From contig CP051228.1 in the NCBI GenBank assembly GCA_017792345.1, positions 2,247,501 through 2,311,500 of the forward strand: 64,000 nt of DNA. The letters run 5' to 3'. This document shows, piece by piece, positions 45,754 through 54,622 of the stretch; position 1 is the first letter of the stretch, and the number at the start of each line of letters is the position of its first letter. Origin of the DNA: Mesoflavibacter sp. Lineage in GTDB: Bacteria; Pseudomonadota; Alphaproteobacteria; UBA8366; Aestuariispiraceae. A model generated the notes under the pieces. That model searched no databases and had not been told where the DNA came from. It saw only the letters and a list, made by a program, of their open reading frames with translations. A program made the position numbers and the translations under genes.

Positions 45754-46938
45754 TCAAAACGGCAGTCCCACATAATTCTCCGCCAGGCTCGTTTGCGCGG
45801 CTTTTGAGGCCAGCAGGTATTCGATTTCCGCCAGTTGCATGCGGTTTTCGAAGGCGCGGGTGTCGGGGAAGGTGTGGAGGAGGCTGGTCATCCACCAGGA
45901 GAAACGCTCGGCCTTCCAGATGCGGGCCAGGGCGGTTTGGGAATAGCTGTCCAGGCCGCTGTTGTCGTCGTGCTTGTAATGGGCGATCAGGGCGCGGTGC
46001 AGATAGTGGATGTCGGAGGCTGCAAGGTTCAGGCCCTTGGCGCCGGTGGGCGGGACGATATGGGCGGCATCGCCGGCCAGGAACAGGCGGCCGTGGCGCA
46101 GCGGTTCGGCGACGAAGCTGCGCATCGGCACGACGCTTTTCTCCAGCACTTCGCCCTCGTTGACCAGGCTGCCGTCGCTGTCGCCGACCCGCAGGCGCAG
46201 CTCGTCCCAGACCCGGGCGTCGGGCCATTCGGTCAGATCCTCGTCCGGGCGGCATTGCAGGTAGTTCCGCGAGATCGTGGCGGAGCGCATGCTGAACAGC
46301 GCGAAGCCGTTTTCGTGATGGGCATAGATCAGCTCGTCCGACGCGGGCGGGGCCTTGGCCAGGACGCCGAGCCAGCCGAAGGGATAGACCCGCTCCAGGG
46401 TCCGGATCGCGCCTTCGGGCAGGCTGGCGCGGCACACGCCGTGGAACCCGTCGCAGCCGGCGATGAAATCGCAGGTCAGCTCGACCGTCTCGCCATCCTT
46501 GCGATAGGTCAGGCGCGGCCGGTCGGTGTCGTAATCCAGCGGTTGGACATCCTCCGCCTCGAAGACGATCTCGCCACCCGCCGCCAGCCGCGCGGCGATC
46601 AGATCCTTGGTGACCTCTGTCTGGCCATAGATCGTTACCACCTTGCCGCCGGTCAGGTCGTTCAGCGGGATGCGGACGCGCTCGCCGGCCCCGGCGATCT
46701 CGATCCCGCCATGGACCAGGCCCTCGCGCTCCAGGCGGCCGGCGACTCCGGCGGCGCGCAGCAGGTCGACCGTGCCCTGTTCCAGCACGCCCGCGCGGAT
46801 GCGGCCCTCGACATAGGCGCGGTCCCGGCGCTCCAGGATCACCGACTCGATGCCGTTCACATGCAGCAATTGCGACAGCAGCAGCCCCGCCGGGCCGCAG
46901 CCGACAATGCCGACCTGAATGCGCCGTGATGTGCCCAT
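45754..46938 (-). CDS. pobA: 4-hydroxybenzoate 3-monooxygenase
   Basis: 394 residues from ATG 46938, the exact length usual for PobA. FAD motif GCGPAGLLLSQLL at the N terminus, active-site regions including RIRAGVLEQG and the GDAAHIVPPTGAKGLNLAASD stretch. It hydroxylates 4-hydroxybenzoate to protocatechuate with NADPH, feeding the pcaHG dioxygenase. It is divergent from the Rieske oxygenase gene, and the shared gap holds an IclR-type operator. Confidence 0.95.
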   Translation of the reverse strand: MGTSRRIQVGIVGCGPAGLLLSQLLHVNGIESVILERRDRAYVEGRIRAGVLEQGTVDLLRAAGVAGRLEREGLVHGGIEIAGAGERVRIPLNDLTGGKVVTIYGQTEVTKDLIAARLAAGGEIVFEAEDVQPLDYDTDRPRLTYRKDGETVELTCDFIAGCDGFHGVCRASLPEGAIRTLERVYPFGWLGVLAKAPPASDELIYAHHENGFALFSMRSATISRNYLQCRPDEDLTEWPDARVWDELRLRVGDSDGSLVNEGEVLEKSVVPMRSFVAEPLRHGRLFLAGDAAHIVPPTGAKGLNLAASDIHYLHRALIAHYKHDDNSGLDSYSQTALARIWKAERFSWWMTSLLHTFPDTRAFENRMQLAEIEYLLASKAAQTSLAENYVGLPF

Positions 46939-47046
46939 CTGTCCGATCCCCGATGCCTTGAAATGGTAGGACCGATTATAGGCCCGCGCGGGGGCGGCCC
47001 CTAGAAACGGACCCCCTTTGCAGGCAAAGATTTTTGCGTCATACTG

Positions 47047-47075
47047 ATTATCGAACATACGTTCGTATATCGAAC
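47047..47075. promoter_or_regulatory. IclR-type operator between pobA and the Rieske oxygenase gene
   Basis: ATTATCGAAC (47047-47056), GTTCG (47061-47065) and CGAAC (47071-47075) form alternating half-sites. GTTCG-TATAT-CGAAC is a perfect palindrome with a 5-nt spacer. The reverse complement of the first element, GTTCGATAAT, matches the known PcaR/PcaU site pattern. The array is 29 bp before the Rieske start and about 110 bp before pobA, so one regulator could control both directions. Confidence 0.7.
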
Positions 47076-47103
47076 AAACTTACCAACCGGGAGATGTTTG
47101 GCG

Positions 47104-48435
47104 ATGATCAGCGAAGAAATGAACCGGACCCTGACCCGAACCGGGCCGGGAACGGAGGCCGGGGCGGTGCTGCGCCGCTATTGGCAGCCGGTGGCGCTGA
47201 CGGTGGAATTCGACGGTCCGCGCCCGGTGCGCCCGGTCACCATTCTAGGCGAACGCCTGGTCGCCTTCCGCAACGAGGACGGCAGCTACGGCCTGATCGA
47301 CCGGCATTGCCCGCATCGCGGCGCCGATCTGTGCTATGGCCGGCTGGAAGACGGCGGGCTGCGCTGTCCCTTCCATGGCTGGAAGTTCGGGACGGACGGC
47401 CAATGTCAGGAAACCCCGGCCGAACCGAAAGAAAGCACGCTGGCCCAGCGGATCCGCACGACGGCCTATCCCTGCGTCGAGCGCAACGGCATCGTCTTCG
47501 CCTATCTGGGCGAGGGGGAGGCTCCTTCCCTGCCGGAGATCGACTGCCTGACCGCGCCGGAAAGCCACACCTTCGCCTTCAAGGGGCTGATCGAAAGCAA
47601 CTGGCTGCAGGCGCTGGAGGTCGGGATCGATCCGGCGCATGCGTCCTTCCTGCACCGCTATCTGGAAGACGACGATCCGGCCGACGGTTATGGCAAGCAG
47701 TTCCGCGATTATGTCGGCGGCACGGATATTCCGATGACCCGGGTGCTGCGCGATTTCCCGCGCCCGAAGATCGAGGTCGAGACGACGGATTACGGCCTGC
47801 GCATCACCGCCTTGCGCGACCTGAACGGCGAGGCGATGCATGTCCGGGTGACCAACCAGATCTTCCCCCAGGCCATCGCCATCCCGATGTCGAACGAGAT
47901 GACCATCACCCAATGGCATGTCCCGGTCGATGACGAGACCTGCTATTGGTATGCGATCTTCACCAGTTTCGGGAAGCCGGTGGACCACGCCAAGATGCGC
48001 GAACAGCGGCTGCAGCTCTATGAACTGCCGGACTACATCCCGAAGGTCGGGAAGCGGAACGGCTATGGCTACGACCCGGTCGAACAGAAGATGCGGACCT
48101 ATACCGGCATGGGCGACGACATCAATGTCCATGACCAATGGGCAGTGGAATCGCCGGGCCCGATCCAGGACCGGACCAAGGAACATCTGGGCCAGACCGA
48201 TGTCGCCATCGCCGCCTATCGCCGGATGCTGCTGCGCGCGATCAAGACCGTGCGCAAGGGTGAGGGTGTGCTGCCGATCCTCGATACCGAGGGCGGGCCG
48301 GCGGCGATCCGGGGGCCGGTGGCGGTCGATACGGTGGCGGCGCCGGATGCCTGGTCCGACGCCTGGCTTGCCTGTGACCGCGCGCGGCGCGATGCTGCCC
48401 CCTGGTCGCCGAAACCGGCCGCCGCGGCAGAGTAG
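47104..48435 (+). CDS. Rieske [2Fe-2S] ring-hydroxylating oxygenase, large subunit
   Basis: 443 residues from ATG 47104 (TTG 47098 also possible). Rieske cluster ligands CPHRGAD and CPFHGW, then the mononuclear iron site in GIDPAHASFLHR. Overall shape fits the phthalate-dioxygenase/LigXa branch of O-demethylases and ring hydroxylases (start RTGPGTEAGAVLRRYW). No ferredoxin or reductase gene is in the window, so electrons must come from elsewhere. The next gene is a glutamine-synthetase-like ligase, an arrangement also seen in aniline-type dioxygenase systems. The substrate is undetermined. Confidence 0.9.
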   Translation: MISEEMNRTLTRTGPGTEAGAVLRRYWQPVALTVEFDGPRPVRPVTILGERLVAFRNEDGSYGLIDRHCPHRGADLCYGRLEDGGLRCPFHGWKFGTDGQCQETPAEPKESTLAQRIRTTAYPCVERNGIVFAYLGEGEAPSLPEIDCLTAPESHTFAFKGLIESNWLQALEVGIDPAHASFLHRYLEDDDPADGYGKQFRDYVGGTDIPMTRVLRDFPRPKIEVETTDYGLRITALRDLNGEAMHVRVTNQIFPQAIAIPMSNEMTITQWHVPVDDETCYWYAIFTSFGKPVDHAKMREQRLQLYELPDYIPKVGKRNGYGYDPVEQKMRTYTGMGDDINVHDQWAVESPGPIQDRTKEHLGQTDVAIAAYRRMLLRAIKTVRKGEGVLPILDTEGGPAAIRGPVAVDTVAAPDAWSDAWLACDRARRDAAPWSPKPAAAAE

Positions 48436-48459
48436 GGAAGCGTTGGGGGCGTTGATCCG

Positions 48460-49881
48460 ATGACGTTGCAATTCGAAGTACCGGACCCGGAGGCCCGGCG
48501 CGACCGCGTGGAGCAGGTTCTGGCCCGCGCGGCCGAGGCGGGGATCGAGACGGTGCGGCTGTCCTTCGCCGATCAGCACGGGCTGCTGCGCGGCAAGACC
48601 CTGCCGGTCGACGGGCTGCGCGCGGCGCTGGACGGCGGCTGTCCGATGACCTCGACCCTGCTGTTGAAGGATACCTCGCACCGCACGGTCTTCCCGGTCT
48701 GGACCAAGGATGGCGGATACGATCTGCCGGGTCTGAAAGGGGCGGGCGATATCGTCATGCTGCCCGATCCGGCGACGTTCCAGGTGCTGCCCTGGGCGCC
48801 GACGACCGGCTGGCTGCTCTGCGATCTCTATCTGAAGGACGGGACGCCGCTGCCCTTCTGCACCCGCAGCCTGCTGCGCCGGGTGCTGGCCGATATGGCG
48901 GGGGCGGGCTTCACCTACCGCACCGGGCTGGAACTGGAATTCACGGTCCTGAAGCTAGACGACCCGAAGCTGAGCCATGCCGATGCGGGCCATCCGCCCG
49001 CGCCCTTCGGCACGTCGCTGACCACGCGCGGCTATCAATATCTGACCGAAAGCCGCGCCGACGAGCTGGACCCGGTCTTCGAGATCATCCGCAAGACCTG
49101 CGCCGGGCTGAACCTGCCGCTGCGCAGTCTGGAGGTCGAATTCGGACCCAGCCAGGTGGAGGCGACCTTCCATCCCCAGGACGGCATGGCGACCGCCGAT
49201 GCGACGGTCCTGTTCCGCAGCGCCATCAAACAGGCGCTGCGGCGCGAGGGCTATCACGCGACCTTCATGTGCCGCCCGGCCCTGCCGGAAATCTTCTCCA
49301 ACGGCTGGCATGTCCATCAATCGCTGATCGCGGCAGACGGGTCGAACGCCTTTGCGGTCCCGGATGCACCGCTGTCGCCCGCGGGCTATGGCTTCGTGGC
49401 CGGGCTGTTGGAACGGGCGGCGGAAAGCTGCCTGATGACCACGCCGACGATCAACGGCTACAAGCGCTACCGCCCCTTCGTCCTGGCGCCGGACCGCATT
49501 CTTTGGGGGCTGGACAATAAGGGCGCGATGCTGCGCGTTGTCGGCGGGGCCGGGGATGCCGCGACGCGGATCGAAAACCGCGCGCCGGAACCGTCGGCCA
49601 ACCCCTATCTCTGTCTCGCCGCCCAGGCGGCCTCGGGCCTCGACGGCATGCGGCGCGGGGCGATGCCGCCGCCGCCGACGGAAGAACCCTATGCCGCGGG
49701 CGATCTGTTGCCGCGCACCATCCTGCAGGCGATTGACGCCTTCGCCGCCAGCGATTTTTATCGCGGGACATTCGGCGATGCCTTCGTCGACTATCTGACG
49801 GTGATCAAGAAGGCGGAAGTGTCCCGCTTCTTTGCCGAGGTGACGGATTGGGAACAGCGTGAATATTTCGAAATCTACTGA
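48460..49881 (+). CDS. glutamine-synthetase-like ligase (gamma-glutamylation type)
   Basis: 473 residues. The GS catalytic domain is recognisable: ELEFTV, VEFGPSQVE, HVHQSL, and the arginine-rich NRAPEPSANPYLCLAA segment. An N-terminal beta-grasp-like domain begins at residue about 20 (VRLSFADQHGLLRGK). It resembles GS-like proteins that ligate glutamate to amines (PuuA, aniline AtdA1/TdnQ type) rather than true GlnA. Encoded 24 bp after the Rieske oxygenase and overlapping the regulator gene, it may activate an aromatic amine before oxygenation. That role is inference. Confidence 0.87.
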   Translation: MTLQFEVPDPEARRDRVEQVLARAAEAGIETVRLSFADQHGLLRGKTLPVDGLRAALDGGCPMTSTLLLKDTSHRTVFPVWTKDGGYDLPGLKGAGDIVMLPDPATFQVLPWAPTTGWLLCDLYLKDGTPLPFCTRSLLRRVLADMAGAGFTYRTGLELEFTVLKLDDPKLSHADAGHPPAPFGTSLTTRGYQYLTESRADELDPVFEIIRKTCAGLNLPLRSLEVEFGPSQVEATFHPQDGMATADATVLFRSAIKQALRREGYHATFMCRPALPEIFSNGWHVHQSLIAADGSNAFAVPDAPLSPAGYGFVAGLLERAAESCLMTTPTINGYKRYRPFVLAPDRILWGLDNKGAMLRVVGGAGDAATRIENRAPEPSANPYLCLAAQAASGLDGMRRGAMPPPPTEEPYAAGDLLPRTILQAIDAFAASDFYRGTFGDAFVDYLTVIKKAEVSRFFAEVTDWEQREYFEIY

Positions 49882-50665
49882 CAGCGCGGTGCCGTCCCTG
49901 CCGGATGGCAACGACGGCGAGATCGTCCAGACCCTGGCCAAGGGCCTGACCCTGATCGCCGCCTTCGGCCCCGACACGCCCAGCATGACCATCGCGGAAG
50001 CCGCCGTGCAGACCGGGTTCAGCCGCGCCGGCGCGCGCCGCATCCTGCGCACGCTGGAGGCGATGGGCTATGCCGAACAGGCGCGGGGCCGCTACAGCCT
50101 GACGCCGAAAATCCTGACGCTCGGCTTCTCCTTCCTGCGGTCCAGCGAGATCGGGGAACGGGTCAATCCGATCCTGCGCCGGGCCAGCGACACCTTGCGG
50201 GAAACCTGTTCCCTGGGCCTGCCCAGCGGGCCGGACATGGTCTATGTCGCCCATGCGATCTGCGAGGACCGCCTGTTTTCGACGCGATTCACCATCGGCG
50301 CGCGCCTGCCCATGGCGGCGACGGCGATCGGCCGGGCCTATCTGGCCCATGTCGCGCCGAATGAGCGCGAACAACTGCTGACCGTCATCGCGCCGCGCTC
50401 GGAAACCCAATACACCGTGATCGATCGCGGTGCGTTGAAGGTCATTCTGGGCCGCACCGCCGACCGCGGCTATGCGGTGACGGAGGAGGAGTACGAACTG
50501 GGCGCGCTGTCCGTGGCCGTCCCGGTGCCGGGTGCCGCCGGTCATGCCATCGGCGCGCTGAATGTCGTGGTCAACAAGGGCCGCGTGTCGGTGAAGACCA
50601 TGATCGACCAATATGTCCCGGTCCTGAAAGAGGCGGCGCGGGATGCCGGCATGGCGCTCGGCTGA
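49859..50665 (+). CDS. IclR-family regulator, PcaR/PobR type
   Basis: 268 residues from GTG 49859, overlapping the previous gene by 23 bp. An N-terminal winged helix (MTIAEAAVQTGFSRAGARRILRTLEAMGYA) is followed by an IclR effector domain (RFTIGARLPMAATAIGRAYLA, YAVTEEEYELGALSVAVPV). The latter stretches are typical of PcaR/PcaU/PobR regulators that bind 4-hydroxybenzoate, protocatechuate or beta-ketoadipate. It is the obvious candidate to bind the operator arrays at 40.03 and 47.06 kb. Confidence 0.92.
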   Translation: MNISKSTDSAVPSLPDGNDGEIVQTLAKGLTLIAAFGPDTPSMTIAEAAVQTGFSRAGARRILRTLEAMGYAEQARGRYSLTPKILTLGFSFLRSSEIGERVNPILRRASDTLRETCSLGLPSGPDMVYVAHAICEDRLFSTRFTIGARLPMAATAIGRAYLAHVAPNEREQLLTVIAPRSETQYTVIDRGALKVILGRTADRGYAVTEEEYELGALSVAVPVPGAAGHAIGALNVVVNKGRVSVKTMIDQYVPVLKEAARDAGMALG

Positions 50666-50726
50666 CTTTCCCGACGGAATCCCGTTCGATATACTGGAAT
50701 CAGACACAGAGTGACGGAGGATTCCG

Positions 50727-51320
50727 GTGAGGGACGGCCTGCCGCCGCCGCCGAGGCTCGGCGACTTTATCCGCAAGGCGCGCAAGGCGCACCGGCTGAC
50801 CCTGGAACAGGTCGCGGAGCGCAGCGGCGTGTCCAAATCCATGCTGAGTCAGATCGAGCGCGGCTCGGTCAACCCGACCTTCGCCGTGGTCTGGAATCTG
50901 ATGCAGGCGCTGGGCCTCGACATGGCCGATCTGATGGTCGGCGCGCCGCCGGAAGCGCCGGTCATCGAACATGTCCACGCCTATTCCATGCCGACCAGCA
51001 AGAGCCGCGACGGGCTGGTCACCCTGCATATGTTGAGCCCCTTCCGGACCGTCCTGCCGGTCGAATGGTACGAGATGCGGATGGAGAAGGGCGGCGCCTT
51101 GATCTCGGACGCCCATGCGCCGGGAACCTATGAGCATCTGACCTGCCTCGACGGCTCGGTCGCGGTGGAGGTCGGCGACATGCGCGTCGAAGGCCGCGCG
51201 GGCGACACGTTGCGTTACCACGCCGACCGCCCGCACAGCATCCTCAACACCGCCCCCGGCCCGTCCCGCGCCATGCTGCTGGTCGCCCTGCCGCAGCAAT
51301 TCGACGCCGGACCGGTATAG
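50727..51320 (+). CDS. XRE regulator with C-terminal cupin domain
   Basis: 197 residues from GTG 50727 with GGAGG 7 nt upstream. Helix-turn-helix LTLEQVAERSGVSKSMLSQIERG at residues about 24-46, then a cupin_2 domain (about 110-190, with GTYEHLTCLDGSVAVEVGD and RPHSILN). Such regulators often control amine or amino-acid catabolism (PuuR-like), which fits the gamma-glutamyl-type ligase two genes upstream. It lies 61 bp after the IclR gene, probably in the same transcript. Confidence 0.9.
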   Translation: MRDGLPPPPRLGDFIRKARKAHRLTLEQVAERSGVSKSMLSQIERGSVNPTFAVVWNLMQALGLDMADLMVGAPPEAPVIEHVHAYSMPTSKSRDGLVTLHMLSPFRTVLPVEWYEMRMEKGGALISDAHAPGTYEHLTCLDGSVAVEVGDMRVEGRAGDTLRYHADRPHSILNTAPGPSRAMLLVALPQQFDAGPV

Positions 51321-51357
51321 GTAACGCCGGGGTTTCCCTCTCCCTGGTTGTCTAATC

Positions 51358-51629
51358 GTCACCCCCGCGAAGGCGGGGGTCCAGGGGAATGGGTCCAGAT
51401 CGTGGCTGTATCCCTGGATTTCCGCCTGCGCGGGAATGACGGGGCAAGGGGAAACCGTGCCGGATCAAAGAAGGTTCCTGCTTCCGCAGGAACACGACGG
51501 GGCATCGTAACAAAGAACGCGGAGGACGCGGAGACGACGCGGAGGACGCTGAGACCTTTGCTGTCTCTCAGCGTCCTCCGCGAAACCTTCGCGCTCTCCG
51601 CGTTTGAGACGAACGCCCGCGGTCAGGCG
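51358..51629. repeat. ~270-bp palindrome-rich intergenic repeat, copy 1
   Basis: Part of a 732-bp stretch (51321-52052) without a gene. The unit starts with a REP-like palindrome (CACCCCCGCGAAGGCGGGGG near the start, CCGCCTGCGCGGGAATGAC about 70 bp on). It then has TTCCTGCTTCCGCAGGAA, a run of CGGAGGACGCGGAG-type repeats, and an inverted partner CAGCGTCCTCCGCG. The whole unit recurs at 51800-52059. It probably forms extended hairpins in RNA or DNA and resembles dispersed alphaproteobacterial intergenic repeats. Confidence 0.85.
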
Positions 51630-51799
51630 GGCGTTGCAGGAGCGTGGCCCGCACCGCCGTCACCCCGTGAAGGCGGAGATCGGTGGGAAACGCGCCGGCG
51701 CCCCTGGTTTTCCGGTTTCGCGAGAATGACGGCCAACAATCGGACGCCGGGCCGGTATAGGTAGCCGTAGATACTACCCCTTCCCCAGGAGCCCTGTTC

Positions 51800-52059
51800 G
51801 TCACCCCCGCGAAGGCGGGGGGCCAGGGGAAGGCGCTGACTTCCTGGATTCCCGCCTGCGCGGGAATGACGGTGTAAGGTGAAGCCGTGCCGAACCGAGG
51901 AAGCTTCCTGCCTTCGCAGGAACACGACGGGGCATCGTAACAAAGAACGCGGAGGACGCGGAGACGACGCGGAGCACGCTGAGACCCTCGTTGCCCCTCA
52001 GCGTCCTCCGCGGAACCTCTGCGTTCTCCGCGTTCGAGACGAACGTCCGTGGTCAGGCG
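51800..52059. repeat. ~270-bp palindrome-rich intergenic repeat, copy 2
   Basis: Imperfect direct copy of 51358-51629 with the same order of palindromes and GGAGGACGCGGAG repeats. It ends at GGTCAGGCG, overlapping the last codons of the UxaA-type gene. Between the copies (51630-51799) no gene is seen; a GGACGCCGGGCCGGTATAGGTA-like sequence there echoes the bases just before copy 1, suggesting the duplicated segment is longer than the core unit. Confidence 0.85.
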
Positions 52060-53222
52060 CTGCGGTACAGTTTCGTCATCACGAACTCGCGGTGCTTCAA
52101 CGCCTCCGCCGCGGTCAGGCGGCCGTTGCAGGTGCGGATGGTGATGTCGATCAGGGCGTCGCCCGCCTCGTCCAATGTCATCTCCCCGCGCAGGATGCCG
52201 GAACAGTCCAGATCGACATGCTCGCCCATCTCGCGCGCGGTCTTCGGGTTGGCGGTCAGCTTGATCACCGGTTCGATCGGGTTGCCGATGATGTTGCCCT
52301 GCCCGGTGGGAAACAGGTGCACGGCGAAGCCCGCCGCCGCCTGCAAGGTAACGCATTCCGCCGCCGCCGAGGACGTGTCCATGAAATAGAGGCCGGGGCC
52401 CTTGGCCGGGGCTTCCGCCGGTTCCAGAACGTCGATGAATTTCGTCGTCCGGCCGATCTTCTGCAGGTTGCCGAAGGCCTTTTCCTCGATGGTGGTCAGG
52501 CCGCCCGCGATATTCCCCGCGGTCGGCTGGCTTTCGGACAGGTCCGACGTCTTATGCGGTTCGATGACCTCGTCCATATAGGCCTGCCAGGTCTTCATGA
52601 ATTTCTCGCCCGCTTCCGGGGTCGCGGCGCGCTGGGCGCAGATTTCCTCGGCGCCGGTCAGTTCCGACGTCTCGCCGAAACAGGTGTAGCAGCCCAGCGG
52701 ATCGACCTTGTCGATGAAATTGCCGACGGTCGGGTTGGAGGCCAGGCCGGAGGTCGTGTCGGATTCTCCACATTTTGTGGAAACCCAGAGTTCGCCGAGG
52801 TCGCAGGGTTCGCGCTGAAGCTCCGTGGCCCATTGCACGAATTCCTTGGCTTTGCGCGAGGCTGCGGCGACGCAGTTGATTTCGCCCTGGCCTTCGATCG
52901 CGAAGCCTTCGACCGGCTTGCCGGTCTTGGCGATGCCGTCGACGATGCGCCCGGTCCATTTCGGCTCGATGCCGATGACGATCACGGCGGCGACGTTCGG
53001 ATTGCTGCCGGTGCCGATCATGGTGCGGAAATGAAGGTCCAGATCCGCGCCGAATTGCAGCCGGCCGTAATGGTGCGGCAGGGCCAGACAGCCGTCGATA
53101 TTGTTCGCCACCTTTTCGCAGGCGGCGTTCGACAGATCGTCCAGCGGCAGGATCACGACATGATTGCGGATGCCGACCCGGCCATTTTCGCGGCGGTATC
53201 CGTTGAAGCTGCGGGAAGCCAT
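52053..53222 (-). CDS. UxaA-family dehydratase, large (catalytic) subunit
   Basis: 389 residues from ATG 53222 with GAGGTGG upstream; a GTG three codons earlier is less likely. It matches the C-terminal part of altronate/galactarate-type dehydratases ([54 protein letters not shown]). It uses iron to dehydrate sugar acids or related hydroxy acids; the exact substrate is unclear. The small SAF subunit is encoded 2 bp upstream. Its stop codon lies inside the intergenic repeat. Confidence 0.92.
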   Translation of the reverse strand: MASRSFNGYRRENGRVGIRNHVVILPLDDLSNAACEKVANNIDGCLALPHHYGRLQFGADLDLHFRTMIGTGSNPNVAAVIVIGIEPKWTGRIVDGIAKTGKPVEGFAIEGQGEINCVAAASRKAKEFVQWATELQREPCDLGELWVSTKCGESDTTSGLASNPTVGNFIDKVDPLGCYTCFGETSELTGAEEICAQRAATPEAGEKFMKTWQAYMDEVIEPHKTSDLSESQPTAGNIAGGLTTIEEKAFGNLQKIGRTTKFIDVLEPAEAPAKGPGLYFMDTSSAAAECVTLQAAAGFAVHLFPTGQGNIIGNPIEPVIKLTANPKTAREMGEHVDLDCSGILRGEMTLDEAGDALIDITIRTCNGRLTAAEALKHREFVMTKLYRSA

Positions 53223-53224
53223 CG

Positions 53225-53512
53225 TTACCACCTCTTCGTTTTCAGGTTCTGGGTATGGACGTGGCCGCCCTTCTTCACGGCGGCGACGATCTTACCGATG
53301 TCGTGCCCGTATTTCAGGACGGTATCCCCGACCGACAAATCGCCCAGCGCGATCTTGTGGCCCAGCGGGATGGGGTCCAACGACGTGACGGTCAGGCTCT
53401 CGCCGGTTTCCATCACCAATCCGGTCAGGGGTTTTCCGGCCTCCGCCGTTTCAACCACGACAACGCCGACGGTATCCGCCGCGTCGTGGACCAGGAAATC
53501 CGGTCCCGCCAT
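53225..53512 (-). CDS. UxaA-family dehydratase, small SAF-domain subunit
   Basis: 95 residues matching the N-terminal SAF domain of altronate dehydratase ([30 protein letters not shown]). In many enzymes this domain is fused to the catalytic part; here it is separate and directly precedes it. GGAGGAG before ATG 53512. The 107-bp gap upstream probably holds the promoter. Confidence 0.92.
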   Translation of the reverse strand: MAGPDFLVHDAADTVGVVVVETAEAGKPLTGLVMETGESLTVTSLDPIPLGHKIALGDLSVGDTVLKYGHDIGKIVAAVKKGGHVHTQNLKTKRW

Positions 53513-53619
53513 CGATGCATCTCCTCCTATTGTTTTGACCCTTCAGGGCTCTCTCACAGGTATCGTAACAAAACCGGTATAGACAGCGAGAAAATCTGCA
53601 TCGATTCGGAAGAAAGGCT

Positions 53620-54537
53620 TCAGACGGTGGTCTGCGCCCGTTCCGTCAAAGAGTCTGCCGGTTTGCGTTCCCGCGCGGCGATTTCCAGTTCCTGGGTCAG
53701 CAATTCCAGCGGCCGGGCCTTCACGCTGTCCCGGCGGCAGATCAGCCCGATCGCCCGGGGGCGCGCCGTCGGGCCCAGCGGCAGACGGCGGATTCCGACG
53801 GAAATCGGTTCCGGCACGCAATGTTCGGGGATGATGGAGACGCCCAATCCGTGATGCACCATCATCGCGATGGCTTCGGGGCGGTCGAGTTCCATGATCT
53901 CGCGCACACGGATGCCCCGTGCCTGCAGCCAATCGTCGATATCGCGCCCGGTCCAGGCGCGCCGGGTGAAGCGGATGAACGGATGTGTCGCAAGAACCGC
54001 TTCGGGATCGTCGCCTTCGACATCCTTGGGCAACAACAGGACCAGCGGCTCAAGGGCGACGGCATGAAAGGTCAGGTTCGCGGGAAGGCGCACCGGTTCC
54101 GAAATGATCGCCCCGTCCAGCGCGCCGCGGTCGACCTGGTTCACCAGTTCCGCCGATAGATCGGGTGAGACCCGGAAATGCAGCAGGGGATAGGCCTCAC
54201 GCATGCGTTTCAGGACGCGCGGCACCAGTTCGGTCAACGTGGTCGGGATTGCGCCCAGGACCAATTCGCCGGACGGCGCGTCCTGGTCCTGCGCCAGACG
54301 GATCAGCGCATCATAGGCAGCGACGACCTCCTTCGCTTTCGGCACCAGGGCATAGCCGTCGCGGTTCAGTTCCGGTGGGCGCTTGCGACGGTCGAAGATC
54401 TCGGTGCGCAGTTCTTCCTCCAGCTTCGCCATCTGCTGGCTGACGGCGGAGGGGGAGATCAGCATCATGTCCGCCGCCGCCGCGAAGGAACCGCGCTCGG
54501 CGACGGCGATCAGAATGCGAAGGCGGCGGATCGACAT
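53620..54537 (-). CDS. LysR-family transcriptional regulator
   Basis: 305 residues from ATG 54537, with AAGG 11 nt upstream (a GTG four codons earlier is possible). Helix-turn-helix RGSFAAAADMMLISPSAVSQQMAKLEEEL in residues 15-43, then a LysR effector domain (GELVLGAIPTTLTELVPRVL). It lies upstream of the UxaA-type genes on the same strand and may regulate them or the kbl-tdh operon. Effector unknown. Confidence 0.92.
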   Translation of the reverse strand: MSIRRLRILIAVAERGSFAAAADMMLISPSAVSQQMAKLEEELRTEIFDRRKRPPELNRDGYALVPKAKEVVAAYDALIRLAQDQDAPSGELVLGAIPTTLTELVPRVLKRMREAYPLLHFRVSPDLSAELVNQVDRGALDGAIISEPVRLPANLTFHAVALEPLVLLLPKDVEGDDPEAVLATHPFIRFTRRAWTGRDIDDWLQARGIRVREIMELDRPEAIAMMVHHGLGVSIIPEHCVPEPISVGIRRLPLGPTARPRAIGLICRRDSVKARPLELLTQELEIAARERKPADSLTERAQTTV

Positions 54538-54622
54538 GAAGATAGGCACCTTGCGTAAGAAAAGGCACCGAACGTTAGCGTCGTCGCTCCGATAGGCAAA
54601 CTATTTCTAATTTATACGGCGC

